From JAWLFI01 sp041685645 (GTDB lineage: Bacteria > Bacteroidota > Bacteroidia > Chitinophagales > Saprospiraceae): a stretch of 21,354 bases of DNA. The DNA is taken from contig JAWLFI010000024.1 of NCBI GenBank assembly GCA_041685645.1, positions 1 through 21,354 of the forward strand. The letters run 5' to 3'. The position numbers and the translations under genes are program-made. Below the pieces are notes generated by a model, which was not told the DNA's origin, did not search any database, and saw only the letters and a list, made by a program, of their open reading frames with translations. Below, piece by piece: positions 6,310 to 14,271 of this stretch (within the stretch, counting starts at the first letter, position 1; every line of letters starts with the position of its first letter).

Positions 6310-6777
6310 ATGAGAAAGAGAAGACCAAAAATAAGAGCCATTCAGCCGGACCCCAGGTTTGCAGATCCATTAGTGATGCAATTTGTAAACAACATGATGT
6401 ACTCCGGAAAGAAATCCACGGCATTCAGGTGTTTTTACGATGCGATGGATTTAATCAAGGAGCGCACGGATGAGGAGCCGCATGAAGTGTGGAAAAAGGC
6501 CATAAGCAACGCAATGCCTCAGGTTGAGGTTCGTTCTCGAAGAATAGGTGGTGCGACATTTCAGATTCCCACTGAGATTCCAGCTTCGCGAAAGATGTCG
6601 ATTGGTATGAAGTGGTTGATTCGTTTTTCCAGAGAGCGCAACGGAAAAGGCTTTGCCGATAAGTTGGCAGCTGAGATTATTGCTGCTTCGAAAGGTGAAG
6701 GGGCTGCAGTAAAGAGGAAGGAAGAGACGCATCGAATGGCGGAATCTAACAGAGCATTTGCTCACTTTAGAGTGTAA
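6310..6777 (+). CDS. rpsG: 30S ribosomal protein S7
   Basis: uS7, 155 residues, the primary assembly protein of the 30S head that binds the 3' domain of 16S rRNA near the E site. The start MRKRRPKIR and the block RRIGGATFQIPTEI (near residues 77-90) are diagnostic, and the end HRMAESNRAFAHFR is complete. The length is usual for the phylum. In E. coli S7 is a translational repressor acting between rpsL and rpsG; the 29-base gap here is A/T-rich and shows no comparable structure. Confidence 0.98.
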   Translation: MRKRRPKIRAIQPDPRFADPLVMQFVNNMMYSGKKSTAFRCFYDAMDLIKERTDEEPHEVWKKAISNAMPQVEVRSRRIGGATFQIPTEIPASRKMSIGMKWLIRFSRERNGKGFADKLAAEIIAASKGEGAAVKRKEETHRMAESNRAFAHFRV

Positions 6778-6806
6778 ATTATAAAAAAGAGTAGATAAAA
6801 TAAGTC

Positions 6807-8942
6807 ATGGCAAATAAGGATCTAAAATTCACGAGAAACATTGGAATTGCAGCGCATATTGATGCTGGAAAGACCACAACTACTGAACGCGTTTTGTTTT
6901 ATACTGGCTTGAGCCACAAGATGGGTGAGGTGCACGATGGTGCTGCGACTATGGATTGGATGGAACAAGAGCAAGAGCGAGGTATTACAATTACTTCTGC
7001 TGCCACGAAAACGATTTGGCCCTGGAAGGATAATGAATATACTGTCAATATCATTGACACACCCGGTCACGTCGACTTTACAGTGGAAGTGAACCGATCT
7101 TTGCGGGTATTGGACGGATTAGTTTTCTTGTTTAGTGCCGTGGATGGAGTTGAGCCTCAGTCGGAGACGAACTGGAGATTAGCAGATAATTATAATGTTC
7201 CTCGAATCGGGTTTGTAAATAAAATGGATCGTCAGGGAGCTGACTTTTTTATGGTGGCCCGACAGGTAGAGGAAATGTTGGGATCAAAGGCTGTTCCTTT
7301 ACAAGTGCCGATCGGAACTGAAGACGACTTTAAAGGAGTTGTCGATTTGATATCAGGTGAGGCGTTGATATGGAACGAGGAGGATTTTGGAATGACCTAT
7401 GAGCGCATTGCAGTGCCGGAAGATTTGCGAGAGATTGTTGCAGAGTATAGAGGAAAATTACTGGAAGAGGTAGCGGAGTATGACGATAGTTTGATGGAGA
7501 AATTCTTTGAAGATCCCGATCTCATTACCGAAGCAGAGATGATTGAAGCCGTTAGAGCTGCGGTTTTGGATCACAAATTCGTTCCCATGATGTGCGGTTC
7601 TGCCTTTAAGAATAAGGGAGTTCAGGCGGTGTTGGATGCAGTTTGTGCGTTTTTGCCCAGCCCAATGGATGTTGAAGGAGTTACGGGTACTCATCCGGAT
7701 ACAGAGGAAATAATCACTCGAAAGCCTGATGTCAATGAGCCATTTGCTGCTTTAGCTTTTAAGATTGCTACTGATCCTTTTGTTGGTCGATTAGCATTTT
7801 TTAGAGTGTATTCCGGTCAATTGGATGCTGGTTCTTATGTGCATAACTCCCGATCTGGCAAAAAAGAGCGAATTAGTCGTATCTATCAAATGCACTCGAA
7901 AGAGCAAAATGCAGTTGATCGGGTGGAGGCAGGAGATATTGCTGCGGCTGTTGGATTTAAAGATATTAAGACAGGTGACACCTTATGTGAGGAAGGTCAT
8001 CCTATCGTTCTTGAAAGCATGGTTTTCCCCGAGCCGGTCATCGGTCTTGCGGTAGAGCCAAAGACCCAGAAAGATTTGGAGAAGTTGGGTATGGCGTTGA
8101 GTAAGTTAGCGGAGGAAGATCCCACCTTTAGAGTTGAGTTTGATGAAGATACGAATCAAACGGTGATTAGCGGAATGGGTGAGCTTCACCTTGAGATTAT
8201 TGTCGATCGCTTGAGAAGAGAGTTTAAGATTGAAGTCAATCAGGGCGAACCTCAAGTTACGTATAAGGAGGCTTTAACCGAAACCGTTGATCACAGAGAG
8301 CGATTGAAGAAGCAGAGTGGTGGTTCTGGTTTGTTTGCAGATATGTCATTCGAATTGGGTCCTGTGGATGAGGAGTTTTTGGAAAGCGATGAATATAAGT
8401 CGGGTAAGAAGCGACTTCAGTTTGTTAATGATATTAAGGGAGGGTCTATTCCTCGAGAATTGCTTCCTGCCGTAGAGAAAGGATTTAATTCTATGATGGA
8501 TAATGGTGTTTTAGCCGGATACTCCATAGACAATATGAAGGTGCGCGTTTACGACGGATCAACTCACCCTGTGGATTCAAAGCCCATTGCTTTTGAATTG
8601 TGTGCTAAAGAAGGATTTAGAGCTGCTGCAAAGTCAGCGAAGCCCGTCATTCTTGAGCCTATTATGAAATTGGAAGTAACTTCACCAGAGGAGTACACCG
8701 GAGGAGTCATTGGTGACTTGAATCGGCGTCGTGGATTGGTGAAAGGCCAGATATCAAAAGGAGCTGGAGTGGTCATACGCGCAGATGTGCCTTTGAGTGA
8801 AATGTTTGGATATGTAACTCACTTGAGAACAATTACATCAGGTAGGGCCACCTCTTCCATGGAATTTAGTCACTACGAACCTGCGCCTTCCGGAATTTCT
8901 AAGGAAATCATAGAGCGGGCAAAAGGAGAAATCAACGTATAA
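6807..8942 (+). CDS. fusA: Translation elongation factor G
   Basis: A 711-residue GTPase that drives translocation of tRNA and mRNA after peptide bond formation, and with RRF recycles ribosomes. The G1 loop is AHIDAGKT (16-23), switch I carries RGITI (57-61), G3 is DTPGH (83-87) and G4 is NKMD (137-140). Domains II to V follow without interruption, including the EEDPTF and SGMGELHLE blocks of domains III and the YDGSTHPVDS region of domain IV. Length and order are those of a canonical EF-G. No tuf gene follows, unlike the E. coli str operon; in Bacteroidota tuf is normally elsewhere. It lies 29 bases after rpsG and 25 before rpsJ. Confidence 0.98.
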   Translation: MANKDLKFTRNIGIAAHIDAGKTTTTERVLFYTGLSHKMGEVHDGAATMDWMEQEQERGITITSAATKTIWPWKDNEYTVNIIDTPGHVDFTVEVNRSLRVLDGLVFLFSAVDGVEPQSETNWRLADNYNVPRIGFVNKMDRQGADFFMVARQVEEMLGSKAVPLQVPIGTEDDFKGVVDLISGEALIWNEEDFGMTYERIAVPEDLREIVAEYRGKLLEEVAEYDDSLMEKFFEDPDLITEAEMIEAVRAAVLDHKFVPMMCGSAFKNKGVQAVLDAVCAFLPSPMDVEGVTGTHPDTEEIITRKPDVNEPFAALAFKIATDPFVGRLAFFRVYSGQLDAGSYVHNSRSGKKERISRIYQMHSKEQNAVDRVEAGDIAAAVGFKDIKTGDTLCEEGHPIVLESMVFPEPVIGLAVEPKTQKDLEKLGMALSKLAEEDPTFRVEFDEDTNQTVISGMGELHLEIIVDRLRREFKIEVNQGEPQVTYKEALTETVDHRERLKKQSGGSGLFADMSFELGPVDEEFLESDEYKSGKKRLQFVNDIKGGSIPRELLPAVEKGFNSMMDNGVLAGYSIDNMKVRVYDGSTHPVDSKPIAFELCAKEGFRAAAKSAKPVILEPIMKLEVTSPEEYTGGVIGDLNRRRGLVKGQISKGAGVVIRADVPLSEMFGYVTHLRTITSGRATSSMEFSHYEPAPSGISKEIIERAKGEINV

Positions 8943-8967
8943 TTTACCTAACATTTAGAACTGGGTC

Positions 8968-9276
8968 ATGAATCAAAAAATTAGAATAAAGCTTCGTTCC
9001 TACGATCACAACTTAGTTGACAAGTCAACTGAGAAAATCGTAAAGACGGTGCGTACAAGTGGTGCTGTTGTTACAGGGCCGATTCCGCTGCCCACTGAGA
9101 AAGAAATATTCACCGTCCTGCGGTCTCCGCACGTGAATAAGAAATCTCGTGAGCAGTTTCAATTGCGTACTCATAAGCGCTTGATAGAAATTTATACTCC
9201 AACACAAAAGACAGTAGATGCTCTTTCCAAATTAGAGTTGCCGTCTGGAGTAGATATTCAAGTGAAATTGACGTAG
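8968..9276 (+). CDS. rpsJ: 30S ribosomal protein S10
   Basis: uS10, 102 residues, a head protein of the 30S subunit that in many bacteria also pairs with NusB in antitermination. The signature GPIPLPT (near 38-44) and the block SREQFQLRTHKRLIEI (60-75) are clear. It begins the S10 part of the cluster directly after fusA. The gene ends in two tandem TAG codons (9274-9279), followed by an unusually long 81-base gap before rplC. Confidence 0.98.
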   Translation: MNQKIRIKLRSYDHNLVDKSTEKIVKTVRTSGAVVTGPIPLPTEKEIFTVLRSPHVNKKSREQFQLRTHKRLIEIYTPTQKTVDALSKLELPSGVDIQVKLT

Positions 9277-9302
9277 TAGAAAAACGAGATATTATTCATG
9301 TG

Positions 9303-9325
9303 ACTTTGGGTGTTATACCCGAAGT
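9303..9325 (+). promoter_or_regulatory. Strong hairpin in the rpsJ-rplC gap
   Basis: ACTTTGGGT (9303-9311) pairs with ACCCGAAGT (9317-9325) around the loop GTTAT, giving nine pairs with one G-U. The sequence that follows is A-rich rather than T-rich, so it does not look like an intrinsic terminator. It lies 32 bases before the likely GTG start of rplC and may be a regulatory or processing structure. Confidence 0.45.
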
Positions 9326-9357
9326 TGCGATTAGCACAAAAAGAAAAAAATAGAGCC

Positions 9358-9978
9358 GTGGACGGATTAATCGGTAAAAAGGTGGGGATGACTTCTGTAT
9401 TTAACCAGGCAGGTCAAAATGTGGCCTGTACAGTTGTTGAAGTACAACCCAATGTTGTGACATCTGTAAAAACAGAGGATGAAGAAGGTTATAATGCCCT
9501 TCAGCTAGCAACTCACGAACAAAAAGAAAAGCATTCCAATCGGGCAATGATAGGGCACTTTAAAAAGGCCTCTACAACACCCAAGCGCGATGTTTTCGAA
9601 TTCAGGGATTTTTTCATTGATAAAAAGTTGGGAGACTCAATAGTCATTGAAGACGTCTTTCAAGAAGGAGATGTAGTGTCAGCGATTGGAACCTCCAAGG
9701 GGAAAGGTTTTCAGGGGGTTGTCAAGCGTCACGGATTCCGTGGTGTGGGTGATAGAACGCACGGTCAGCACAACAGGGAGCGTGCTCCGGGATCCATTGG
9801 AGCGGCCTCTTTTCCTTCGAAAGTTATCAAGGGGATGAAGATGGGTGGACGAACCGGTGGCGAGAGAGTGAAAATTCAAAACCTCGAGGTTGTGAAGATT
9901 TTTGCTGAGAAAAATTTAATCCTTGTTAAGGGCGCAGTGCCCGGACATAAAGGAGCTATTGTAATCATAGAAAAGTAA
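9358..9978 (+). CDS. rplC: 50S ribosomal protein L3
   Basis: uL3, 206 residues from the chosen start, one of the first proteins to bind 23S rRNA and close to the peptidyl transferase centre. The N-terminus GLIGKKVGMTSVF and the long loop with FQGVVKRHGFRG and HGQHNRERAPGSIGA are diagnostic. The frame is open back to GTG 9310, but that would add 16 residues unlike any L3. GTG 9358 puts the conserved GLIGKK at residue 3, as in relatives, and gives the usual length. The upstream sequence is A-rich without a Shine-Dalgarno site. The 81-base leader with a hairpin is the longest gap in the cluster. Confidence 0.95.
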   Translation: MDGLIGKKVGMTSVFNQAGQNVACTVVEVQPNVVTSVKTEDEEGYNALQLATHEQKEKHSNRAMIGHFKKASTTPKRDVFEFRDFFIDKKLGDSIVIEDVFQEGDVVSAIGTSKGKGFQGVVKRHGFRGVGDRTHGQHNRERAPGSIGAASFPSKVIKGMKMGGRTGGERVKIQNLEVVKIFAEKNLILVKGAVPGHKGAIVIIEK

Positions 9979-9984
9979 TTGGTG

Positions 9985-10611
9985 ATGAAAGCTGATATAA
10001 TAGATATTGGAGGAAAGTCCACCGGGCGGTCAATTGATTTGTCTGAGGGTGCCTTTCAACAAGAGAGTAATGACCATGCTGTGTACCTGGCGGTAAAAGC
10101 TTATCAAAGTGCACAACAACAAGGTACGCACAGTACGAAAGAGCGGAATGCAGTGAAGGGATCTACTCGGAAGATAAAAAAGCAAAAGGGAACGGGAACA
10201 GCTCGTGCCGGTGATATCAAGAACCCTATATTCAGAGGGGGGGGCAGAATTTTTGGCCCACGCCCGAGATCTTATCGAGTTCGAATTAACAAAAAGGTGA
10301 GTCGCCTGGCAAGGGCTTCAGTCTTATCCACCCGTTATAATGATGGGAATGTTATTATCCTCGAAGATTTTTCCTTTGATCAGCCAAAGACGAAGCAATT
10401 CGTCGACATTTTATCTTCTATGGAAATAGATGATAAGAAAGTATTGTTTGTGACGAGAGAAAGTGAAAAAGAAGTGTATTTGTCTAGTAGAAATTTGTCT
10501 AAAGTCAACATGAAAACTGTTGAGGGGGTGAATATTTACGACCTAATCAATGCTGACAAGATCGTATTGAGTGAGAGTGCTGTTGAGAAATTTAATTCAA
10601 TATTATCCTAA
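9985..10611 (+). CDS. rplD: 50S ribosomal protein L4
   Basis: uL4, 208 residues, an exit-tunnel protein that in E. coli also represses its own S10 operon. The tunnel-loop region (KKQKGTGTARAGD and GGGRIFGPRPRSY) is intact. Three successive start codons occur in frame (TTG 9979, GTG 9982, ATG 9985); ATG 9985 gives the normal MKADIIDIGGK start, 6 bases after the rplC stop. Whether L4 represses the operon here is unknown; the E. coli-type leader is absent upstream of rpsJ. Confidence 0.96.
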   Translation: MKADIIDIGGKSTGRSIDLSEGAFQQESNDHAVYLAVKAYQSAQQQGTHSTKERNAVKGSTRKIKKQKGTGTARAGDIKNPIFRGGGRIFGPRPRSYRVRINKKVSRLARASVLSTRYNDGNVIILEDFSFDQPKTKQFVDILSSMEIDDKKVLFVTRESEKEVYLSSRNLSKVNMKTVEGVNIYDLINADKIVLSESAVEKFNSILS

Positions 10612-10621
10612 AATTAGAGTT

Positions 10622-10918
10622 ATGGTCTATCAAGTGTTAGTTAAGCCGGCAATAACCGAGAAAAGTGAGATGTTGGCCGAAAGAGAAAATAAATACACTT
10701 TCATAGTTGATAAGCGCGCATCGAAGCTTGAGATTAAGAAGGCTGTGGAGAGTATGTACGACGTTAGCGTAAGAGCCGTGAATACGAATATTATCCCAGC
10801 CAAGCGCAAAATGAAATCAACCAAAGCCGGTTATGTGATGGGCGGAAAGGCTGCATATAAGAAGGCAGTGGTTACTGTTTCAGATAGTGATCACATCGAT
10901 TATTACGGTGAAATTTAG
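10622..10918 (+). CDS. rplW: 50S ribosomal protein L23
   Basis: uL23, 98 residues, at the tunnel exit where trigger factor and SRP dock. The motif KPAITEKSEML (8-18) followed by YTFIVDKRASKLEIKKAVE is typical. The open frame extends back to 10571, overlapping the end of rplD, but ATG 10622 gives the standard N-terminus and length with a 10-base gap. Gene order rplD-rplW-rplB is canonical. Confidence 0.96.
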   Translation: MVYQVLVKPAITEKSEMLAERENKYTFIVDKRASKLEIKKAVESMYDVSVRAVNTNIIPAKRKMKSTKAGYVMGGKAAYKKAVVTVSDSDHIDYYGEI

Positions 10919-10938
10919 AAGATAGAAAACAAGAAGGT

Positions 10939-11772
10939 ATGCCAGTTAAAAAATATAATCCGATCACTCCAGGGACTCGATTTCGTTTGAGTAATACTTT
11001 GGAACAAATTACTGCTAAGAAGCCTGAGAAATCTCTTGTTAGCAAGCGTCACCAGAAGGCGGGCCGAAATAATCAGGGCCGAATGACAGTGAGATACCGA
11101 GGTGGTGGACACAAGCGCAAGTATCGAGTTATTGACTTTAAGCGTGAAAAAGAGGGTGTTCCGGGTATAGTTAAAACGATTGAATACGATCCGAATCGAT
11201 CGGCTTTTATTGCTTTAATCTTCTATAAAGATGGAGAGAAGCGGTACATTATAGCTCCCGATAAATTACAGGTAGGAGATGAAATTCTTTCAGGAAAAGG
11301 AGCTCCTTTCAATGTGGGTAATTCCATGCCTTTGACTGAAATTCCGGTGGGTTCGATGATTCACTGCATTGAAATGAGACCGGGTGCCGGTGCACAGATT
11401 GCCAGAGGTGCCGGAACAGGATCTCAATTAGTGGGGCGGGAAGGAAAGTACGCGATTGTGAAAATGCCGAGTGGCGAAGTCCGACGGATATTGTCTTCTT
11501 GCTCTGCCACGATGGGACGGGTAAGCAATCCGGATCACAATCAGGAAGTATTAGCCAAAGCGGGTCGCAATCGCTGGAAGGGAAAGCGCCCAAGAACAAG
11601 AGGTGTTGCGATGAACCCGGTAGATCACCCGATGGGTGGTGGAGAAGGTCGAGCTTCTGGAGGTCATCCTCGTTCTCGTACGAGTGTGAAAGCCAAAGGG
11701 AAAAAGACCCGAAGAGTGAAGAAGTATTCAACGAAGATGATTATCACTGAGCGGAAGAGAAAGAAAAAGTAA
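10939..11772 (+). CDS. rplB: 50S ribosomal protein L2
   Basis: uL2, 277 residues, the large highly conserved protein next to the peptidyl transferase centre, needed for subunit association. The C-terminal block NPVDHPMGGGEGR holds the conserved histidine (H230, equivalent to H229 of E. coli), followed by a strongly basic tail. The RNA-binding SH3-like and OB-like domains are complete. It lies 20 bases after rplW. Confidence 0.98.
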   Translation: MPVKKYNPITPGTRFRLSNTLEQITAKKPEKSLVSKRHQKAGRNNQGRMTVRYRGGGHKRKYRVIDFKREKEGVPGIVKTIEYDPNRSAFIALIFYKDGEKRYIIAPDKLQVGDEILSGKGAPFNVGNSMPLTEIPVGSMIHCIEMRPGAGAQIARGAGTGSQLVGREGKYAIVKMPSGEVRRILSSCSATMGRVSNPDHNQEVLAKAGRNRWKGKRPRTRGVAMNPVDHPMGGGEGRASGGHPRSRTSVKAKGKKTRRVKKYSTKMIITERKRKKK

Positions 11773-11796
11773 TTCATTGATTTCTAAATAAGAGAA

Positions 11797-12066
11797 ATGG
11801 CACGATCGATTAAAAAAGGACCTTATGTGGGTCACAAGCTTTTAGCAAAGGTAGAAAAGGCGCAAGGGACAAAGAAGAAGTCTGTTATAAAGACTTATTC
11901 CAGAGCATCAATGATTATCCCCGATATGGTGGGTTTAACTTTAGGTGTCCATAACGGGAAAACATTTGTACCGATTTTTGTAACTGAAAATATGGTGGGA
12001 CACAAATTAGGTGAATTCGCACCTACTCGTAGTTTCAAAGGCCACTCAGGTAATCGGAAGGGATAG
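11797..12066 (+). CDS. rpsS: 30S ribosomal protein S19
   Basis: uS19, 89 residues, in the 30S head, where its C-terminal tail reaches the A site and inter-subunit bridges. MARSIKKGPYV at the start, and TFVPIFVTENMVGHKLGEF with the final GHSGNRKG, are diagnostic. Normal length. Gap of 24 bases after rplB. Confidence 0.98.
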   Translation: MARSIKKGPYVGHKLLAKVEKAQGTKKKSVIKTYSRASMIIPDMVGLTLGVHNGKTFVPIFVTENMVGHKLGEFAPTRSFKGHSGNRKG

Positions 12067-12096
12067 ATTATAGAAAATTGTAAATCTGAATAAATA

Positions 12097-12492
12097 ATGG
12101 AAGCAGTTGCAAGATTAAGAAATTGTCCGATGTCAGCTAGAAAGATGAGACTAGTAGCTGATTTAGTTCGTGGCAGAGACGCGGAAGCGAATGCAAATCC
12201 CGTTGATAAGGCTTTGGGTACGTTAAAGTATACCAATAAAGAGGCCTCCAAATGGTTGGAGAAGCTTTTGCTCTCGGCCATTGCCAATTGGGAGAATAAA
12301 TTGGACATGATGGAAAGTGCTGATGATTACAATTTGGTGGTCAAAGAAATTTTTGTGGGGGAAGCTGGAATGTTAAAGCGTTTTCGACCCGCACCTCATG
12401 GTCGTGCACACCGAATTAGAAAGCGCATGTGTCATGTTACGTTGAAATTAGAAAATACTGTACCACTGAGTATAGAAACTGAAGAGGAATAA
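12097..12492 (+). CDS. rplV: 50S ribosomal protein L22
   Basis: uL22, 131 residues, whose long beta-hairpin lines the nascent-peptide tunnel and forms part of the macrolide site. The N-terminal LRNCPMSARKMRLVADLVRG is typical. The hairpin region (GEAGMLKRFRPAPHGRAHRIRKR) is intact, with no insertion or deletion of the type seen in erythromycin-resistant mutants. The 3' end adds a short acidic ETEEE tail. Confidence 0.97.
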   Translation: MEAVARLRNCPMSARKMRLVADLVRGRDAEANANPVDKALGTLKYTNKEASKWLEKLLLSAIANWENKLDMMESADDYNLVVKEIFVGEAGMLKRFRPAPHGRAHRIRKRMCHVTLKLENTVPLSIETEEE

Positions 12493-12513
12493 AGATTTAA
12501 ACTTAGAAGAATA

Positions 12514-13218
12514 ATGGGGCAAAAAACAAATCCAATAGGGAATAGACTCGGAATCATCAAAGGTTGGGATTCTAACTGGTACGGTGGCAGAGATTATGCG
12601 GATAAGGTGATAGAAGATCACAAAATTCGCACCTATCTTCGCGCTCGTGTTCAGAAGGGTGGTGTAGCTACAATTATTATTGAGCGAACCCTGAAGAGGA
12701 TCACGATTACTATTCATACTTCTCGACCGGGAATCATTATCGGTAAGGGAGGCTCAGAAGTAGATCTTATCAAAGAAGAGTTGAAGAAGTTGACCGATAA
12801 GGACGTTCAGATCAACATCGTTGAGATTCGCAAGCCCGAATTGGATGCATATATTGTCGCAGAGACAGTTGCGCGTCAATTGGAAGCGCGAATTAACTTT
12901 AGAAGAGCTACAAAAATGGCTATTCAAAGTACGATGAGAGCTGGAGCAGAGGGGATTAAAATCCGTATCGCCGGTCGATTGAATGGAGCAGATATGGCGC
13001 GTACTGAGGAATTTAAACAAGGTCGGACGCCATTGCATACCTTTAGAGCTGATATTGATTACGCATTAGTCGAAGCCAATACAGTGTATGGTAAGATTGG
13101 TGTGAAAGTTTGGGTTTGCAAGGGTGAAGTATTAGGTAAACGCGATTTATCGCCACATGTGGGGATTGCCAAGGGCAATCGAAAAAATAAAGGAAAAAGG
13201 AATCCGAGAAGACGTTAA
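12514..13218 (+). CDS. rpsC: 30S ribosomal protein S3
   Basis: uS3, 234 residues, on the 30S head at the mRNA entry tunnel, where it contributes helicase activity. MGQKTNPIGNRLGI is the usual start. The KH domain's GKGG loop is at residues 77-80, and the C-terminal domain holds FRADIDYA and YGKIGVKVWV. A lysine/arginine-rich tail (KKNKGKRNPRRR-like) ends the protein. After it comes a 67-base gap, the second largest in the cluster. Confidence 0.98.
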   Translation: MGQKTNPIGNRLGIIKGWDSNWYGGRDYADKVIEDHKIRTYLRARVQKGGVATIIIERTLKRITITIHTSRPGIIIGKGGSEVDLIKEELKKLTDKDVQINIVEIRKPELDAYIVAETVARQLEARINFRRATKMAIQSTMRAGAEGIKIRIAGRLNGADMARTEEFKQGRTPLHTFRADIDYALVEANTVYGKIGVKVWVCKGEVLGKRDLSPHVGIAKGNRKNKGKRNPRRR

Positions 13219-13243
13219 TAACGTATTAATTTATCTATCTTTG
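13215..13243 (+). promoter_or_regulatory. Probable internal promoter between rpsC and rplP
   Basis: TATCTTTG at 13236-13243 matches the -7 consensus exactly, and its surroundings (TCTATCTTTGC, then CGCTT) are almost the same as at the rpsL promoter. The -33 side is only TTA at 13215-13217, with an 18-base spacer. Transcription would start near 13250, about 36 bases before rplP. Confidence 0.5.
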
Positions 13244-13267
13244 CCTCGCTTTTGAAATGAGAGGCAA
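13241..13267 (+). promoter_or_regulatory. Hairpin overlapping the internal -7 element
   Basis: TTGCCTC (13241-13247) pairs perfectly with GAGGCAA (13261-13267) across a 13-base loop. It would form in read-through mRNA from rpsC but only in part in a transcript starting near 13250. No T-run follows directly, so full termination is unlikely. Confidence 0.4.
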
Positions 13268-13285
13268 GTCTAAATAAAAAGAGCC

Positions 13286-13705
13286 ATGTTACAGCCGAAA
13301 AGAACGAAATACAGAAAACAGCAGAAAGGCAGAAATAAAGGATTGGCGCAGCGCGGAAGTAAAGTTGCGTTCGGATCTTTTGGACTGAAGTCTATGGCCA
13401 GAGGTCAAATCACCAGTCGACAAATTGAGTCTGCTCGTATAGCGATGACTCGTTTTATGAAGCGTGAAGGAAAGGTTTGGATTCGAATATTTCCGGATAA
13501 GCCGATCACTAAGAAGCCCCAGGAGGTTCGCATGGGTAAGGGGAAAGGTGCTCTTGATCATTACGTTGCAGAGATCAAGCCCGGAAGAGTATTATTTGAA
13601 GTGGGTGCGGTGGATGAGTTGACTGCAAGAGAAGCATTGAGATTGGCTGCTCAGAAATTACCCATGGTCACAAAATTTGTTGTTCGTCCTGATTATGCGG
13701 GATAA
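13286..13705 (+). CDS. rplP: 50S ribosomal protein L16
   Basis: uL16, 139 residues, which organises the A-site tRNA region of the 50S subunit. The start MLQPKRTKYRKQQKGR and the block RIFPDKPITKKPQEVRMGKGKGA are diagnostic, and the C-terminal helix is complete. Its ATG is the first available after the 67-base structured gap, so it may head a separately initiated transcript for the rest of the cluster. Confidence 0.98.
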   Translation: MLQPKRTKYRKQQKGRNKGLAQRGSKVAFGSFGLKSMARGQITSRQIESARIAMTRFMKREGKVWIRIFPDKPITKKPQEVRMGKGKGALDHYVAEIKPGRVLFEVGAVDELTAREALRLAAQKLPMVTKFVVRPDYAG

Positions 13706-13719
13706 GAAAATTGATTGCT

Positions 13720-13980
13720 ATGCCAAATAACTTTATGCAGGATTTGAAAGAATTATCTATTGAAGATATTCAAGAGAAGATTGAAGTCACCGAGAAGGAG
13801 TTCATTCAATTGAAATTCGACCACGCCTCAAAAGGTCTGGATAGTCCGATACGGATTCGAAAGATGAGAAGAGATATTGCCAGAATGCATACCGAGCTGA
13901 GAAATCGGGAATTAGAGGGAGCTTCTGAAGAAGCGATCACTAAGAGATCTAAAATTAGAAAAAGGAGACGTAAATCTTAA
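13720..13980 (+). CDS. rpmC: 50S ribosomal protein L29 with basic C-terminal extension
   Basis: uL29, at the tunnel exit near L23. The core LKELSIEDIQEKI onward forms the expected coiled-coil hairpin and ends near residue 65 (ELRNREL). A further 21 residues follow, of which positions 75-85 are nine-elevenths lysine or arginine; L29 is usually 60-70 residues. ATG 13720 gives 86 residues; TTG 13711 and ATG 13735 are the alternatives, and the last would begin right at the core. Gap of 14 bases after rplP and 5 before rpsQ, so the extension is not a frameshift into a neighbour. Confidence 0.93.
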   Translation: MPNNFMQDLKELSIEDIQEKIEVTEKEFIQLKFDHASKGLDSPIRIRKMRRDIARMHTELRNRELEGASEEAITKRSKIRKRRRKS

Positions 13981-13985
13981 GTAAC

Positions 13986-14246
13986 ATGTCTGAAAATAAG
14001 TCTATACGGAAAACCAGGGTAGGAGTAGTGGCCAGCGATAAGATGGACAAAACTATCACTGTTAGTGTTGTGCGCCGAATTAAGCATCCTATCTACGGGA
14101 AATTCATGAAAAAAACAAAGAAGTTTTTTGCTCATGATCCTGAGAATAATTGCAATATCGGTGATACGGTCAAAATCGAGGAAACGCGACCATTGAGTGC
14201 GAAGAAAAGATGGCGATTGATTGAGGTATTAGAGAGAGCGAAATAA
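13986..14246 (+). CDS. rpsQ: 30S ribosomal protein S17
   Basis: uS17, 86 residues, an OB-fold primary binding protein of the 16S 5' domain. KTRVGVVASDKMDKTITV and the later GDTVKIEETRPLSAKKRW are typical. It begins 5 bases after rpmC and is of normal length. Confidence 0.97.
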   Translation: MSENKSIRKTRVGVVASDKMDKTITVSVVRRIKHPIYGKFMKKTKKFFAHDPENNCNIGDTVKIEETRPLSAKKRWRLIEVLERAK

Positions 14247-14271
14247 TTTATAACGATATAAATTTCTGGTC

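Noticed and set aside
9310..9357. Longer rplC frame from GTG 9310
   Set aside because: The added 16 residues do not look like L3, and the hairpin stem would overlap the start; GTG 9358 fits the family.
11309..11731. Long frame of 140 residues opposite rplB
   Set aside because: It lies entirely inside a highly conserved ribosomal gene; composition is that of an antisense shadow.
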